64,000 bases of DNA from Palsa-461 sp036844945 (GTDB taxonomy: Bacteria > Actinomycetota > Acidimicrobiia > Acidimicrobiales > RAAP-2), in the NCBI GenBank assembly GCA_036844945.1, contig DAIUEV010000001.1:105997-169996 (forward strand), given 5' to 3'. Shown here one piece after another: positions 8,659-20,236 of the stretch. The notes beneath the pieces are model-generated. The model worked only from the letters and a program-made list of their open reading frames with translations. It did not search any database and was not told where the DNA came from. Each line of letters begins with the position of its first letter. The first letter of the stretch is position 1. The translations under genes were made by a program, and so were the position numbers.

Positions 8659-9363
8659 GTGAGCGGAAGGCTCCTCTCCTCGCCGGCGGGTGGCTCGACC
8701 CCGGTCTTGGCCACCGAGCGGGTCCTCCCGGTCCCCGAGCTGCTGGCGGCCGCGCTCCCCGGCGCCGGGCTCCGCCGCGGCGGCCTGGTCGGGATCTCCG
8801 GCGCGGGCGGCATGACCTTGCTTCTCTCGCTCCTGGCCCAACCGATCGCCCAGGGGTCTTGGGCCGCGGTGGTCGGGGTGCCCGACCTCGGGCTGGAGGC
8901 TGCCGCCGCTCTCGGGGTTGACCTAACCCGGGTGGCTCTCGTCCCCGACCCGGATTCCTCGTGGCCGACGGCGGTGGCGGTGCTCCTCGACGCCCTCGAC
9001 GTGGTGGCGGTCCGCCCTCCCCGCCCCGCTCGGTCGGGGGAGGCCCACCGGCTGGCCGCCCGGGCCCGTGAACGCGGGTCGGTGCTCCTGGTCGCCGGGG
9101 GCGGCTGGCCGGAGCGCCCGGACCTCGAGCTGACCGCGGAGGTCGAGGGGTGGGAGGGGCTCGGCGCCGGGGTGGGCACCCTGCGCCGCCGGGCCGGCCG
9201 GATCACCGTGTCGGGGCGGCGCGGGGCGGGTCGCCCCCTGACCGTCTCCTGCTGGCTGCCGGGGGCCCAGGGGCGGCTGGCCCCCCGGCCGGCCGCGGAG
9301 CCGGAGGGTCGCTCTCTCCTCCGCGAGGTGGGCGAGGCGACGCCGGTGGCATGGGCCGGCTGA
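8659..9363 (+). CDS. imuA': ImuA'-like mutasome accessory protein
   Basis: 234 residues from GTG 8659, chosen because it sits directly behind the LexA-controlled promoter; the upstream in-frame extension would cross the operator. The protein has a RecA/SulA-like feel: RRGGLVGISGAGGMT resembles a P-loop but lacks the Walker A lysine, and a short beta-strand VLLVAGGGWPE follows. In the ImuA'-ImuB-DnaE2 system the accessory protein contacts ImuB and is needed for induced mutagenesis but has no known catalysis. The 3' end overlaps imuB by 13 bases, indicating translational coupling. The identification rests heavily on context. Confidence 0.78.
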   Translation: MSGRLLSSPAGGSTPVLATERVLPVPELLAAALPGAGLRRGGLVGISGAGGMTLLLSLLAQPIAQGSWAAVVGVPDLGLEAAAALGVDLTRVALVPDPDSSWPTAVAVLLDALDVVAVRPPRPARSGEAHRLAARARERGSVLLVAGGGWPERPDLELTAEVEGWEGLGAGVGTLRRRAGRITVSGRRGAGRPLTVSCWLPGAQGRLAPRPAAEPEGRSLLREVGEATPVAWAG

Positions 9364-10890
9364 CCCGCACCCTGGTGGCGTGGTGCCCCGACTGGCCGGT
9401 GGTGGCGGCCGGCCTCGGGGCCGGCGAACCGGCCGCGGTGGTGGCGTCGGGGCGGGTGGTGGCCTGCTCGGCAGCCGCCCGCGACAAGGGCGTGGTGCTC
9501 GGCATGCGCAAGCGGGTGGCCGAGGCCCGTTGTGCGGGGCTCGTCGTGGTCCGCCATGACGAGGCCCGAGGGGCGCGGGTGTTCGAGCCGGTGGTGGCCG
9601 CAGTGGCGGGGTTCGTCCCCGAGGTGGAGGTGACGCGGCCGGGGCTCCTCTCGCTCGCCACCCGCGGCCCCTCCCGCTACCACGGCGGCGACGGCCCCCT
9701 TTGCTCGGTGGTGGCCCGCGCCGCTGCCGATGCGGTGTCGGAGGGATGTGGGGTTGCGGACCCAGAGGTGCGGGTCGGCGTGGCCGACGGGCCGTTCGCG
9801 GCCGCGCTGGCGGCCCGCCGCGGCGTCGTGGTCCCCTCCAAGAGGACCGCCGAGTTCCTGGCCGGGTTCCCGGTCGGGGCCCTCGGGCGGCCCGAGCTGG
9901 CCGACCTCCTGGTCCGGCTGGGCATCGGCACCCTGGGCGCGTTCGCCGCCCTCGACCCGGCGGCGGTCGCGGCGCGGTTCGGGCCCGACGGCGCCCTCGC
10001 CCACCGTCTGGCCCGCGGCCTCGACGACCGGGCGCTGCGCTCGGTCCGCCCGCCGGCCGAGCTGGTGGCGGTGGCCGAGCTCGACCCCCCGGCCGAGCGG
10101 GTGGACGCCGCCGCCTTCGCGGGGCGCACCCTCGGCGAGGAGCTGGTGGCCAAGCTCGACGCGCGGGGGTTGTCGTGCATCCTGCTCCGCATCGAGGCCG
10201 AGACCGAGCACGGGGAGGAGCTGGCCCGGCAGTGGCGGGCCGAGATCCACCACGACGCGGCGGCGATGGGGGAGCGACTGCGTTGGCAGCTCGAGGGGTG
10301 GCTGTCGGGGACGGCGGCCGAGGCGCCGACCGCCGGGATCATCCGCATCGCGTTCCGGGCGACCGAGGTGGCCCCGGCCGGCGGGCAGCAGATCGGGTTC
10401 TGGGGTGGGGTCTCGGAGGCCGACCGCCGGGCCGTCCGGGCCCTCGACCGGCTGGCCGGAATGCTCGGCGCCGACGCGGTCTTCACCGGCGCGCTCACGG
10501 GCGGCCGGGGGCCGGGGGACCGGACGGCCCTCGTGGCCTGGGGGGACACCCGGCCCGAGCAGAAGGAGGCGGGACCCTGGCCGGGCCGCCACCCCGACCC
10601 CGCTCCGGCGCTGGTGCACCGGGCCCCCCGTCAGGCCGCGGTGACCGACCGGGCCGAGCGGCCGGTCGCGGTGAGCGCCCGGGGGCACCTGACCGCCATC
10701 CCCGACCGGGTCTCGGTCGAGGGCGGCCCGTCGGCGGCGGTCGTCGCCTGGGCCGGGCCGTGGCTCTTCGACGAGCGGTGGTGGGATCCGAAGGCGGCCC
10801 GACGCCGGGCCCGGTTCCAGCTGCTCGGCGAGGACCGGACCGCCTACCTGTGCTTCGTGGAGCACAACCGATGGTTCGTCGAAGCCACCT

Positions 10891-10898
<8 letters not shown>
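9351..10898 (+). CDS. imuB: ImuB, catalytically dead Y-family polymerase homologue
   Basis: 515 residues from ATG 9351 (MGRLTRTLVAWCPDWPVVAA). The fold follows Y-family polymerases, including the helix-hairpin region LLVRLGIGTLGAFAALDP. The catalytic acidic pair is absent: where DinB has D-x-D-x-F-F this protein has WCPDWPV, as in all ImuB. QQIGFW at about residues 346-351 fits a beta-clamp-binding motif (compare QLPLW in mycobacterial ImuB). ImuB is the hub that brings DnaE2 and ImuA' to the sliding clamp. It overlaps dnaE2 by eight bases. An in-frame upstream extension to 9150 is ignored because it lies within imuA'. Confidence 0.9.
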
Positions 10899-14028
<3,130 letters not shown>

Positions 14029-14071
14029 TCCAGGCCGACCGCCCGTGCCCGCCCCGCCCGAGATCACGGGC

Positions 14072-15076
14072 ATGACTTCGCCCCCCGTGGGTACAGAGAG
14101 GGTCGTGGATGCTCGAGCGGTCCCGGCGCGGGCGATCTTCGGCGCGGTCGTCCTCGTGACCGGGCTCGCGGGGTTTCTGCTCACCCCCGCGGCCGGCGCG
14201 AACCCCACCTACCCGGTTCCCTACACCTTCACCGCCGACATCCTGGCCTCGCCCTCGGGCCCCTATACCCCGCCCCCGGGCGCCAACGACTGGTCCTGCC
14301 GGCCGTCGCACGCCCACCCCGACCCCGTCATCCTCATGCACGGCCTGTTCGCGAACGAGACCGACAACTGGCAGACCTACGGTCCGCTGCTCGCCGACAA
14401 CGGGTACTGCGTCTTCACCTTCACCTACGGCAACGACCTCTCCACTCAGCCTCCGCTCGACAACATCGGCGGTCTCATCCCCATGGAGCAGAGCGCCGAG
14501 GTTCTCGCCGGCTTCGTCCACCAGGTTCTGGCGGCGACCGGCGCTCGGAAGGTCGACATCGTGGGCCACTCCGAAGGGGCGACAGTGCCGTACTGGTACA
14601 TCAAGTTCGACGGCGGTGCCACGGAGGTCGCCCACATGGTCGGGCTGGCGCCGGTGGTGCATGGCACCGACGTCGCACTCGGTCCTGCGTTGATCGCCGA
14701 GCTGCTCGGCGCCTTCGGCACACCGCCCTCCGCCGTCGATGCGGTGGCCCTCGGCTGCCAGTCGTGTGCCGAGTTCGCACCCACCTCGTCGTTCATCGAG
14801 CAGCTCGACGCGGGCGGCATCGCGGTCCGCGGGGTCGACTACACCCAGATCATGACCCGCTACGACGAGCTCGTCGTGCCCTATAGCAACGGCACCGTGG
14901 ACGCGCCCAACTCCACGAACATCGTCGTGCAGGACCAGTGTGCACTCGACCTCGCCGACCACATCGCCTTGGCGGCCGACCCGGTCGCCGCCCAGGACGT
15001 GCTCAACGCGCTCGACCCCGCGCACGCCCAGCCGACGCCGTGCGTCCCGGTGGCACCGGTGGTCGCCGCGGCGTAG
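14072..15076 (+). CDS. Secreted triacylglycerol lipase / alpha-beta hydrolase
   Basis: About 334 residues from ATG 14072; an alternative GTG lies at 14045. A signal peptide is visible (AIFGAVVLVTGLAGFLL, then AAGANP). The mature part has VILMHGLFANETDNW (oxyanion-hole HG), and the nucleophile elbow GHSEG within VDIVGHSEGATVPYW. YDELVVPYSNG and QDQCALDLADHIAL carry the likely catalytic Asp and His. This matches the actinobacterial class 2 lipase family (esterase/lipase EstA/LipA-like), exported and acting on extracellular esters. Several Cys residues could form disulfides. It is convergent with the VapBC pair. Confidence 0.82.
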   Translation: MTSPPVGTERVVDARAVPARAIFGAVVLVTGLAGFLLTPAAGANPTYPVPYTFTADILASPSGPYTPPPGANDWSCRPSHAHPDPVILMHGLFANETDNWQTYGPLLADNGYCVFTFTYGNDLSTQPPLDNIGGLIPMEQSAEVLAGFVHQVLAATGARKVDIVGHSEGATVPYWYIKFDGGATEVAHMVGLAPVVHGTDVALGPALIAELLGAFGTPPSAVDAVALGCQSCAEFAPTSSFIEQLDAGGIAVRGVDYTQIMTRYDELVVPYSNGTVDAPNSTNIVVQDQCALDLADHIALAADPVAAQDVLNALDPAHAQPTPCVPVAPVVAAA

Positions 15077-15143
15077 CCCGGGTCGGGAGCGCGACCGGTC
15101 GGCCGGGACGGGACCATGCACCGCTCCTGGTTCTCCGCACCGC

Positions 15144-15524
15144 TCACCAGAGCGTCACCGACCGCGGATGGCGGTGACCGCGTAGTCCCCGGTCCTTTGT
15201 GATCAGCCTCCACCCGTGTTCGACCGCGGTCGCATAGATGAGACGGTCGGCCGGGTCACCGGGAAAGGCGGTCGGGAGCCCGACCGCCGCGTCCGCGATG
15301 GCAGGGCTCACGCCGGCGGTGCGGACCTCCCGGGCGATCGCGGTGAGCCAGACCCGAATGGGCAAGGTGAGGATGATCCGCTCGTGTCGGGCCAACCAGG
15401 CGAGCTCGTACCAGGTGATCGCCGAGACGGCCAACTCGTCCGCCGCTTCGATGGCGGCGGTTGCGTTTCGGCTCAACCGATCCGGTTCAGCTGACCACCA
15501 GTGCACGACGTGGGTGTCCAACAA
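15144..15524 (-). CDS. PIN-domain ribonuclease toxin (VapC family)
   Basis: About 126 residues. PIN-domain acidic residues are visible: LLDTH at the N-terminus, ITWYELAWLA with the second acid, and GDPADRLIYATA with the third, followed by ITKDRGLR. VapC toxins are Mg-dependent RNases held inactive by the antitoxin. The only conventional start in frame is TTG 15524. The family normally begins one strand earlier (TTVLLDTH), and a CTG at 15536 would give exactly that N-terminus and overlap the antitoxin stop as CTGA. Translation coupled to the antitoxin is likely either way. Confidence 0.85.
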   Translation of the reverse strand: MLDTHVVHWWSAEPDRLSRNATAAIEAADELAVSAITWYELAWLARHERIILTLPIRVWLTAIAREVRTAGVSPAIADAAVGLPTAFPGDPADRLIYATAVEHGWRLITKDRGLRGHRHPRSVTLW

Positions 15525-15532
15525 GACGGTGG

Positions 15533-15760
15533 TCAGCGGGCCTCCCAGTCTTCGTCCGTCGAGAAGAGGTCCTCCTCATCGCAGGCCGTATGGGCTGAAC
15601 CGGACATGCGGCCCCGTAACGCTCTCGGCGTTCCGACCGGGACGAGACGGGCCACTGTGTGCCCGTGCTTGGTGATCTCGATCTCGTCGCCCGATGCGAG
15701 CTCGTCGAGCAGCGCGAGCAGCTTCGCCTTCGCCTCACTGGCGGTCACTTGACGGACCAT
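15533..15760 (-). CDS. Phd/YefM-type antitoxin
   Basis: 75 residues from ATG 15760 (MVRQVTASEAKAKLLALLDE). The N-terminal half is the Phd/YefM DNA-binding fold with GDEIEITKHGHTVARLVPV. The acidic tail ACDEEDLFSTDEDWEAR would wrap the toxin. It precedes and nearly overlaps the VapC gene, the standard antitoxin-toxin order. A longer frame to 15808 would run across the promoter and is not used. Confidence 0.87.
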   Translation of the reverse strand: MVRQVTASEAKAKLLALLDELASGDEIEITKHGHTVARLVPVGTPRALRGRMSGSAHTACDEEDLFSTDEDWEAR

Positions 15761-15762
15761 AT

Positions 15763-15778
15763 GACCACTATATAGGTC
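15763..15778 (-). promoter_or_regulatory. VapBC promoter -10 and likely autoregulatory operator
   Basis: On the minus strand TATAGT (15767-15772) ends six bases before the ATG at 15760, predicting a leaderless antitoxin mRNA. It lies in the imperfect dyad GACC-ACTATATA-GGTC, a plausible binding site for the antitoxin or TA complex. This is one of the few AT-rich spots in the region. Confidence 0.55.
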
Positions 15779-15888
15779 AGATTTCCTCCACGAGGAGCGG
15801 CGGTTCACTGACCCAGAAGGGTCGTCTGTCTTAGCTCGCTTTGGTTGGCCCGCCGGCTCCGGTCCCGGCCAGCGTCGAGAATGCGTCC

Positions 15889-16524
15889 ATGAACTTCGTC
15901 GCCCACAGTGTGGTGGCGGTGCGGAGCGGGATGGACGAGGCCGGCCAGATCCTCGGCGCGGTGCTCGGTGACCTCTCCGCCATGGCTCGCATCCGGTTCG
16001 ACGTCGGACGCCTCCCGCCGGCGGTGGCCGACGGGGTTCGACTGCATTGGGCTGCCGACCGGGCGTTCCACGCCGACCGTGTCTTTCTTGCCGGCGCCGA
16101 TGCTCTCCGAACCTCGGCCTCGTCGGTCGGCGTCGCGCGCGGGGCGTCGCGGGCGATCGGGCACGCCGGCTGGGAGCTGCTCCTCGACGGACGGCTTGCC
16201 GCTGATTCCGATGCGGCTCTGGTGGCGGCGCTTGAGATCGCCCCCTCTCTGTCCGCTGCGTGCGCGACCGACCGGGACGCAGGCTCGTGGGGTCGGCTCG
16301 CGGCCCGCATGACCGCGGATCGATGGTGGCACCGTTACGCGGACCCGGTGTTCGTCGCCGAGCGGTTGTTCGACATGCTCAGCCGGCGACCCCGGCTGGC
16401 CTTCGAGCGCTCCCAGATGCCGGCGGTCGCCGAGGTGCTTGCCAACGGCCAGCCATCGGTGGCCACCGAGGCCGCAGCGGTGCTCGCCCGAGTGGTTGCC
16501 CGAGTGCGCGCGGAAGGCCACTGA
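15889..16524 (+). CDS. Acyl-carrier-protein phosphodiesterase-like protein (AcpH/DUF479 family, divergent)
   Basis: 211 residues from ATG 15889 (MNFVAHSVVAVRSG). The layout follows AcpH: MNFLAH-like start, then ILGAVLGDL where AcpH has GNLLADFVRG, then LPPAVADGVRLHWAADR matching PPDVVAGIHMHRRID, and LFDMLSRRPRLAF matching VLNGMASRRPRLDAL. AcpH removes the 4'-phosphopantetheine arm from acyl carrier protein. The segment that reads MWDHFLSRHW in E. coli is GWELLLDGRL here, so a key acidic/His position has changed and activity is uncertain. The assignment is from memory of the family and not from a search. Confidence 0.55.
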   Translation: MNFVAHSVVAVRSGMDEAGQILGAVLGDLSAMARIRFDVGRLPPAVADGVRLHWAADRAFHADRVFLAGADALRTSASSVGVARGASRAIGHAGWELLLDGRLAADSDAALVAALEIAPSLSAACATDRDAGSWGRLAARMTADRWWHRYADPVFVAERLFDMLSRRPRLAFERSQMPAVAEVLANGQPSVATEAAAVLARVVARVRAEGH

Positions 16525-16531
16525 CCGGCCA

Positions 16532-16561
16532 GTACGCACGCAGCTCCGCACTGCGGCGTAC
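16532..16561 (+). terminator. Hairpin after the AcpH-like gene
   Basis: GTACGC-a-CGCAG / CTGCG-GCGTAC forms an 11-base-pair stem with one bulged A and a seven-base loop, eight bases past the stop codon. No T-run follows. The downstream stretch to 16718, before the convergent SRAP gene, shows nothing else. Confidence 0.52.
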
Positions 16562-16718
16562 GTGCACGAACTCGTGGGCCGTTGGCGGCGAGATCGTGCC
16601 ATCAACGACCTTCGGTATCGCCCCACCCTTTTGCACACTTCCCCATAGGGATGAAGCGAGTGGACGGCCGGGACCGGCTCGTGCGGTACGGACACGCCAG
16701 CAACCTCGTCGAGGTTGT

Positions 16719-17429
16719 TCAGTGCGACGCCGTGGGTGCCGGACCGACCGGATCGAGGAGGCCGGGCTCGTCGCGCTTCGGGTCGTTCACCAGATCGGCC
16801 ACCTCCACCAGTGCGAGGCGCCCCTCGCCGGCCGGGCGGAGCAGGCGGCCGGCCTCGGCCGGCTCAAGCGCCTCGGGCGCGAGCCAGAGCCCCCAGTCGA
16901 CGGGTTCCACGATGACCGGGCAACGGTCGTGGACCAAGGAGAGATCGGGACCGGCGATGGTCGTGACGATGGCGACCGTCCGTAGGACCTGCTCATCGGG
17001 TCCGTGCCAGACCTCCCAGACGCCGCCGAGCGCGAGGAGATCGCCGTCGGCGCCCCGGGCGAAGTACGGGCGCCCGCGGCGTCGCTTCTGGTCGGGGTCG
17101 TGGTACCACTCGTAGAAGCCGTTGGCCGGGACGAGGCACCGCCGGCGTTCGAACGCCCGCCGGAACGACGGCGCGCTGGCGACCGTCTCGGCCCGCGCGT
17201 TGATCATGCGGTAGCCGACCGAGGGCTCCTTGGCCCAGCTCGGCACGAGTCCCCACTTGAGCGTGCCGAGCCGGCGCGTCGTGCCGTCGCGCGAGCAGAC
17301 CACCGAGAAGATCTGCTGTGACGGCGCCACGTTGTACCGCGCCTCGGGCTCGCCCGGCGCGACATCGTCGACTCCGAATCGGGTGACCAGGCGCTCGGAG
17401 GGCTCGTAGAGGGAGAACCGGCCGCACAC
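16719..17429 (-). CDS. SRAP-domain protein (abasic-site processing, YedK/HMCES family)
   Basis: 236 residues starting MCGRF, with the catalytic Cys exposed after Met removal. Other family landmarks are YNVAPSQ, LKWGLVPSW, INARAET (active-site Asn), GFYEWY (Glu) and LVHDRCPVIV (His). SRAP proteins crosslink to abasic sites in single-stranded DNA and protect them from error-prone processing. The gene lies ten bases downstream of the LLM oxidoreductase on the same strand, so it is probably co-transcribed with it. No LexA box is visible upstream, despite the family's name (SOS response-associated peptidase). Confidence 0.93.
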   Translation of the reverse strand: MCGRFSLYEPSERLVTRFGVDDVAPGEPEARYNVAPSQQIFSVVCSRDGTTRRLGTLKWGLVPSWAKEPSVGYRMINARAETVASAPSFRRAFERRRCLVPANGFYEWYHDPDQKRRRGRPYFARGADGDLLALGGVWEVWHGPDEQVLRTVAIVTTIAGPDLSLVHDRCPVIVEPVDWGLWLAPEALEPAEAGRLLRPAGEGRLALVEVADLVNDPKRDEPGLLDPVGPAPTASH

Positions 17430-17439
17430 TGCGGCAACC

Positions 17440-18279
17440 TCAGCGCAGCTCGGCGAAGGCCTTTGCGAGCGGCTCGAGATGCGCGGCCCGGTGGGGCACC
17501 GGGAGGGGCACGATGGCCAGCTCGAGGCCGTGCTCGGCCATCGCGGCCGCCGCTTCGACGGCTGGGCCTGGCTCGCCGTCGGGGCCCGGCCGACAGTGGG
17601 CCGAGATCATGATCTCCTTCGGATCGCGGCCGACGTCGGCGCAGTGCTGATGGAGGACCTCGACCTTGCGCGAGAAGTCCTCGACGGTCCCGACCACGAA
17701 GTTCCAGTGTTGGGCGAAGCGGGCGGCGGTGCGCAGCGTGCGCTTCTCCCCGCTACCGCCGATGCAGATCGGCACGTGGGGCTTCTGGGGGCCCTTCGGC
17801 TCGCAGCGCGCGTCGGTGAGGGTGAAGTACTTCCCCGAGAAGCTCGTCGTCTCATTGCTGAGGAGCCCGACCAGGACCTCGCACGCCTCCTCGAACCGGT
17901 CGCTTCGCTCCTTGGGCGTTCCGAGCGGGATTCCGTAGGCGCCCGACTCCTGGACATTCCACCCGGCCCCGATCCCGAGGTCGAGCCGCCCGGCCGAGAC
18001 GATGTCGAGCGTCGCGGCCATGTTCGCGAGGACGGCCGGGTGGCGGTAGTGGATGCCGGTCGCGAGGGTGCCGAGGCGGACCCGGGAGGTCGCCTGGGCG
18101 AGGGCCGTGAGCGTGACCCAACCCTCGAGGCAGGGCCCGTTCGTGTCGCCCACGATCGGGTAGAAGTGGTCGAAGGTCCAGCCGGACTCGAATGCGTCGA
18201 TCTCATCCCCGGCTCGGAACACCTCGAGCATGTCGGTCCAGGTGGTGTGCTGCGGGGCGGTCTTGAAGGCGAGGCGCAT
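17440..18279 (-). CDS. LLM-class, probably F420-dependent oxidoreductase
   Basis: 279 residues. The luciferase-like monooxygenase TIM-barrel signatures include WTFDHFYPI, LEGWVTLTALAQATSRVRLGT, HPAVLANMAATLDIVSAGRL and LGIGAGWNVQESGAYG, ending with a helix near PVPHRAAHLEPLAKAF. These are typical of actinobacterial F420-dependent members (TIGR03560-like). It is a soluble cytoplasmic redox enzyme with unknown substrate. It is the first gene of a likely two-gene unit with the SRAP gene. Confidence 0.87.
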   Translation of the reverse strand: MRLAFKTAPQHTTWTDMLEVFRAGDEIDAFESGWTFDHFYPIVGDTNGPCLEGWVTLTALAQATSRVRLGTLATGIHYRHPAVLANMAATLDIVSAGRLDLGIGAGWNVQESGAYGIPLGTPKERSDRFEEACEVLVGLLSNETTSFSGKYFTLTDARCEPKGPQKPHVPICIGGSGEKRTLRTAARFAQHWNFVVGTVEDFSRKVEVLHQHCADVGRDPKEIMISAHCRPGPDGEPGPAVEAAAAMAEHGLELAIVPLPVPHRAAHLEPLAKAFAELR

Positions 18280-18362
18280 GGCTGAACTCTACGACCGCTC
18301 GGGGGCGGACGGCCCGGCTGGGACGCCCCGCCGGCGCGACACCGCGGCCAACGCTCGGCGAA

Positions 18363-20114
18363 TCAGAGGCAGAGCGTCGGGGTCTCTCCCGACACGCTGG
18401 CGCTCGTGGCCGTCCCCCCGGGCGCGTTGGCCTGGATCTCGTAGGTGTAGGTGGCCCCGAGTCCGTTCGCCGAGGTGTCGGCGTAGCTCGTGGTGCCCGA
18501 CGAGACCCGTGCGATCGACGCGAAAGTGCCGCCGGGGCCCGAGCCGCTCTTGCGGAGCACCGTGTAGGAGGTCACCGACGGGCTCGGGCTGGCGCTCCAA
18601 GTCAGCACGAACTCCGGGCCGATCACCAGCACCTGGCATTGCCCGGTCACCGTGAGGCCGGTCGGCGGTGCCGGTGGCGGCGGGGTGGTGGTCGTGGTCG
18701 TCGTCGGGGCGAGGGTCGTCGTGGTGTTCCCACCGCCTCCGCCCTTCCCGGTGGTCGTCGTGGTCGTCGTGTTGTGCACCGTGGTGGTCGTCGTCGTGGT
18801 CGAGCTCTTGGTTCCGGCCTTCCCGGTGTCGGTCGTGGTCGTTGTGGCCTTCGTGCCTCCGCCCGCGCTCCCGGTGCCGCCGTCCGCCGAGGTACCCGAG
18901 GGCCCCGCCGATCCGGTGTTCCCTGAGGATCCCGTGGAGCCCGAGGAACCTGGGGCGGTGCTCTGGCCCTGGGCCGGGGTGGCGCCCGCCGCGCTCGGGG
19001 CTGCCGCCGGCACGGCCGGGGTGAGGGGAGACGCCGCGGTGAGCCCGATGACCCCGAGGCCGGCGGCGACGCCGGCGGCGACGGAGTGCCCGGTCACCGA
19101 GCTGACCCGGGCGACCACCGCGACAGCTTTGGCTGAGGACGCCGATGCAAGCCAGGAGAACGGTGCGGCGAGGCGGAGGCGCCAGACGGACACGGCCAGG
19201 AAGGCGCGGACCACGTCGGGGTCGAACTGGGTCCCCGCGCACTCGGTCAGTTCTTGGCGCGCCTTCTCCGGCCCGATCGGCTTCTTGTAGGAGCGGGCCG
19301 AGGTCATGACGTCGTAGGAGTCGGCGACCGCCACGATCCGTCCGCCGAGCGAGATGTGCCTGCCGGAGACGCCGAACGGGTATCCCCCGCCGTCGAACCG
19401 CTCGTGGTGCTCGACGATCGTGTTGGCCCACGGGCCAAGCCACGGCGCGATCGGCGCGGTGAGTCGTGCGCCCTCGAGCGGGTGGCGCCGGATCACCTCC
19501 CACTCCTCGTCGGTGAGCTTGCCCGTCTTGTTGAGTACGTCGGGGTGGACGGCGAGCTTGCCGATGTCGTGCAGCAGCGACGACCACCTCAGCCGGTCGC
19601 GGTGGACCTGGGGGAGATGGAGCTCCTCCGCGATCATGTCGGTCAAGGCCCTGACCCGCTCGGCATGGCCTCGGGTGGTCCGGTCGTGCGCGCTCAGCGT
19701 CGCCGCCAACGTGACGATCTTCTCGGCCGCCACCGTCGGCTCGTCGGCGAGGCCCCGCGTCCTCGCCTCCTCGACGCGGCGGTGCAGGTCCCGGACGCTC
19801 CCCGCGCGGCGGGCCACCGCGAGCCGCTGCGGGGCCCGGCCGGGGAAGGCCATCCCCATCTTCAGGAGGACGGCGAGCGGAAGCATCCGGCGGGCCAGGC
19901 GTTCGGTGGCGAAGAACACGAGCGTGCAGAACGCCAGGATCCCGAGCCACCACAGCGCGAACGGGGCCAGGGTGTCGGGTGCTGCGAACACCCGCTGGAC
20001 GAGGAGTGCGCCCCCGACCGAGCAGGCGACGGGGAAACAGGCAATCGAGATGCCGAGCGCGGCCGAGAGGACCCGGCGGTCCTTCCAGCGCTCGCTGTCG
20101 CCTGGTTGGGGCAT
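18363..20114 (-). CDS. Membrane HD-GYP phosphodiesterase with Thr-rich stalk and C-terminal fibronectin-III domain
   Basis: 583 residues from ATG 20114. Two membrane helices come first (around 14-40 and 48-70). The HD-GYP domain spans about 125-310, with LLHDIGKLAV, IRRHPLEGARL, VEHHERFDGGGYP, GRIVAVADSYDVMTS and SYKKP all intact, so cyclic-di-GMP hydrolysis is expected. A third hydrophobic stretch follows (SVAAGVAAGLGVIGLTAA), then about 95 residues of Ser/Gly/Thr/Pro low complexity with several poly-Thr runs. The C-terminus is a fibronectin-III fold (PPTGLTVTG, FVLTWSASPSPSVTSYTV, YTYEIQANAPGG). If the third segment spans the membrane, the FN3 domain lies outside the cell. The combination is unusual; see findings. 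Confidence 0.9.
   Translation of the reverse strand: MPQPGDSERWKDRRVLSAALGISIACFPVACSVGGALLVQRVFAAPDTLAPFALWWLGILAFCTLVFFATERLARRMLPLAVLLKMGMAFPGRAPQRLAVARRAGSVRDLHRRVEEARTRGLADEPTVAAEKIVTLAATLSAHDRTTRGHAERVRALTDMIAEELHLPQVHRDRLRWSSLLHDIGKLAVHPDVLNKTGKLTDEEWEVIRRHPLEGARLTAPIAPWLGPWANTIVEHHERFDGGGYPFGVSGRHISLGGRIVAVADSYDVMTSARSYKKPIGPEKARQELTECAGTQFDPDVVRAFLAVSVWRLRLAAPFSWLASASSAKAVAVVARVSSVTGHSVAAGVAAGLGVIGLTAASPLTPAVPAAAPSAAGATPAQGQSTAPGSSGSTGSSGNTGSAGPSGTSADGGTGSAGGGTKATTTTTDTGKAGTKSSTTTTTTTVHNTTTTTTTGKGGGGGNTTTTLAPTTTTTTTPPPPAPPTGLTVTGQCQVLVIGPEFVLTWSASPSPSVTSYTVLRKSGSGPGGTFASIARVSSGTTSYADTSANGLGATYTYEIQANAPGGTATSASVSGETPTLCL
18669..18855 (-). repeat. Low-complexity ACC/ACG threonine-codon repeats
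   Basis: Runs of Thr codons in the HD-GYP gene encode blocks of four to seven Thr separated by Gly/Lys-rich or Pro-rich spacers. Slippage here could vary stalk length between strains. The complementary strand gives artificial Val-rich frames. Confidence 0.75.
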
Positions 20115-20236
20115 CGGTTCCTCCGTCCGACCCGGAGTCCTCGCGCCGCTCCACGAGCTCGGGCCGGGTCGGGCGGCGTCCGGCCCCGGAAAAAATAAGG
20201 GGTGGCTGGTCCGACCTGGTGGACAGTCTTCATCAC

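Noticed and set aside
14041..14071. GCCCGTG / CACGGGC inverted repeat after dnaE2
   Set aside because: The 17-base loop makes a weak terminator, and it runs into the lipase start. Not distinctive enough to call.
16019..16040. GGTTCGA-type string suggesting a tRNA T-loop
   Set aside because: It lies inside the AcpH-like gene and there is no cloverleaf around it.
17430..17439. Possible LexA control of the SRAP gene
   Set aside because: The gap to the upstream gene is ten bases and no CGAAC-N4-GTTCG site is present, so independent SOS control is not supported.
18652..19290. Plus-strand Val-rich frame opposite the HD-GYP gene
   Set aside because: It is the complement of poly-Thr codons and has no independent coding signal.
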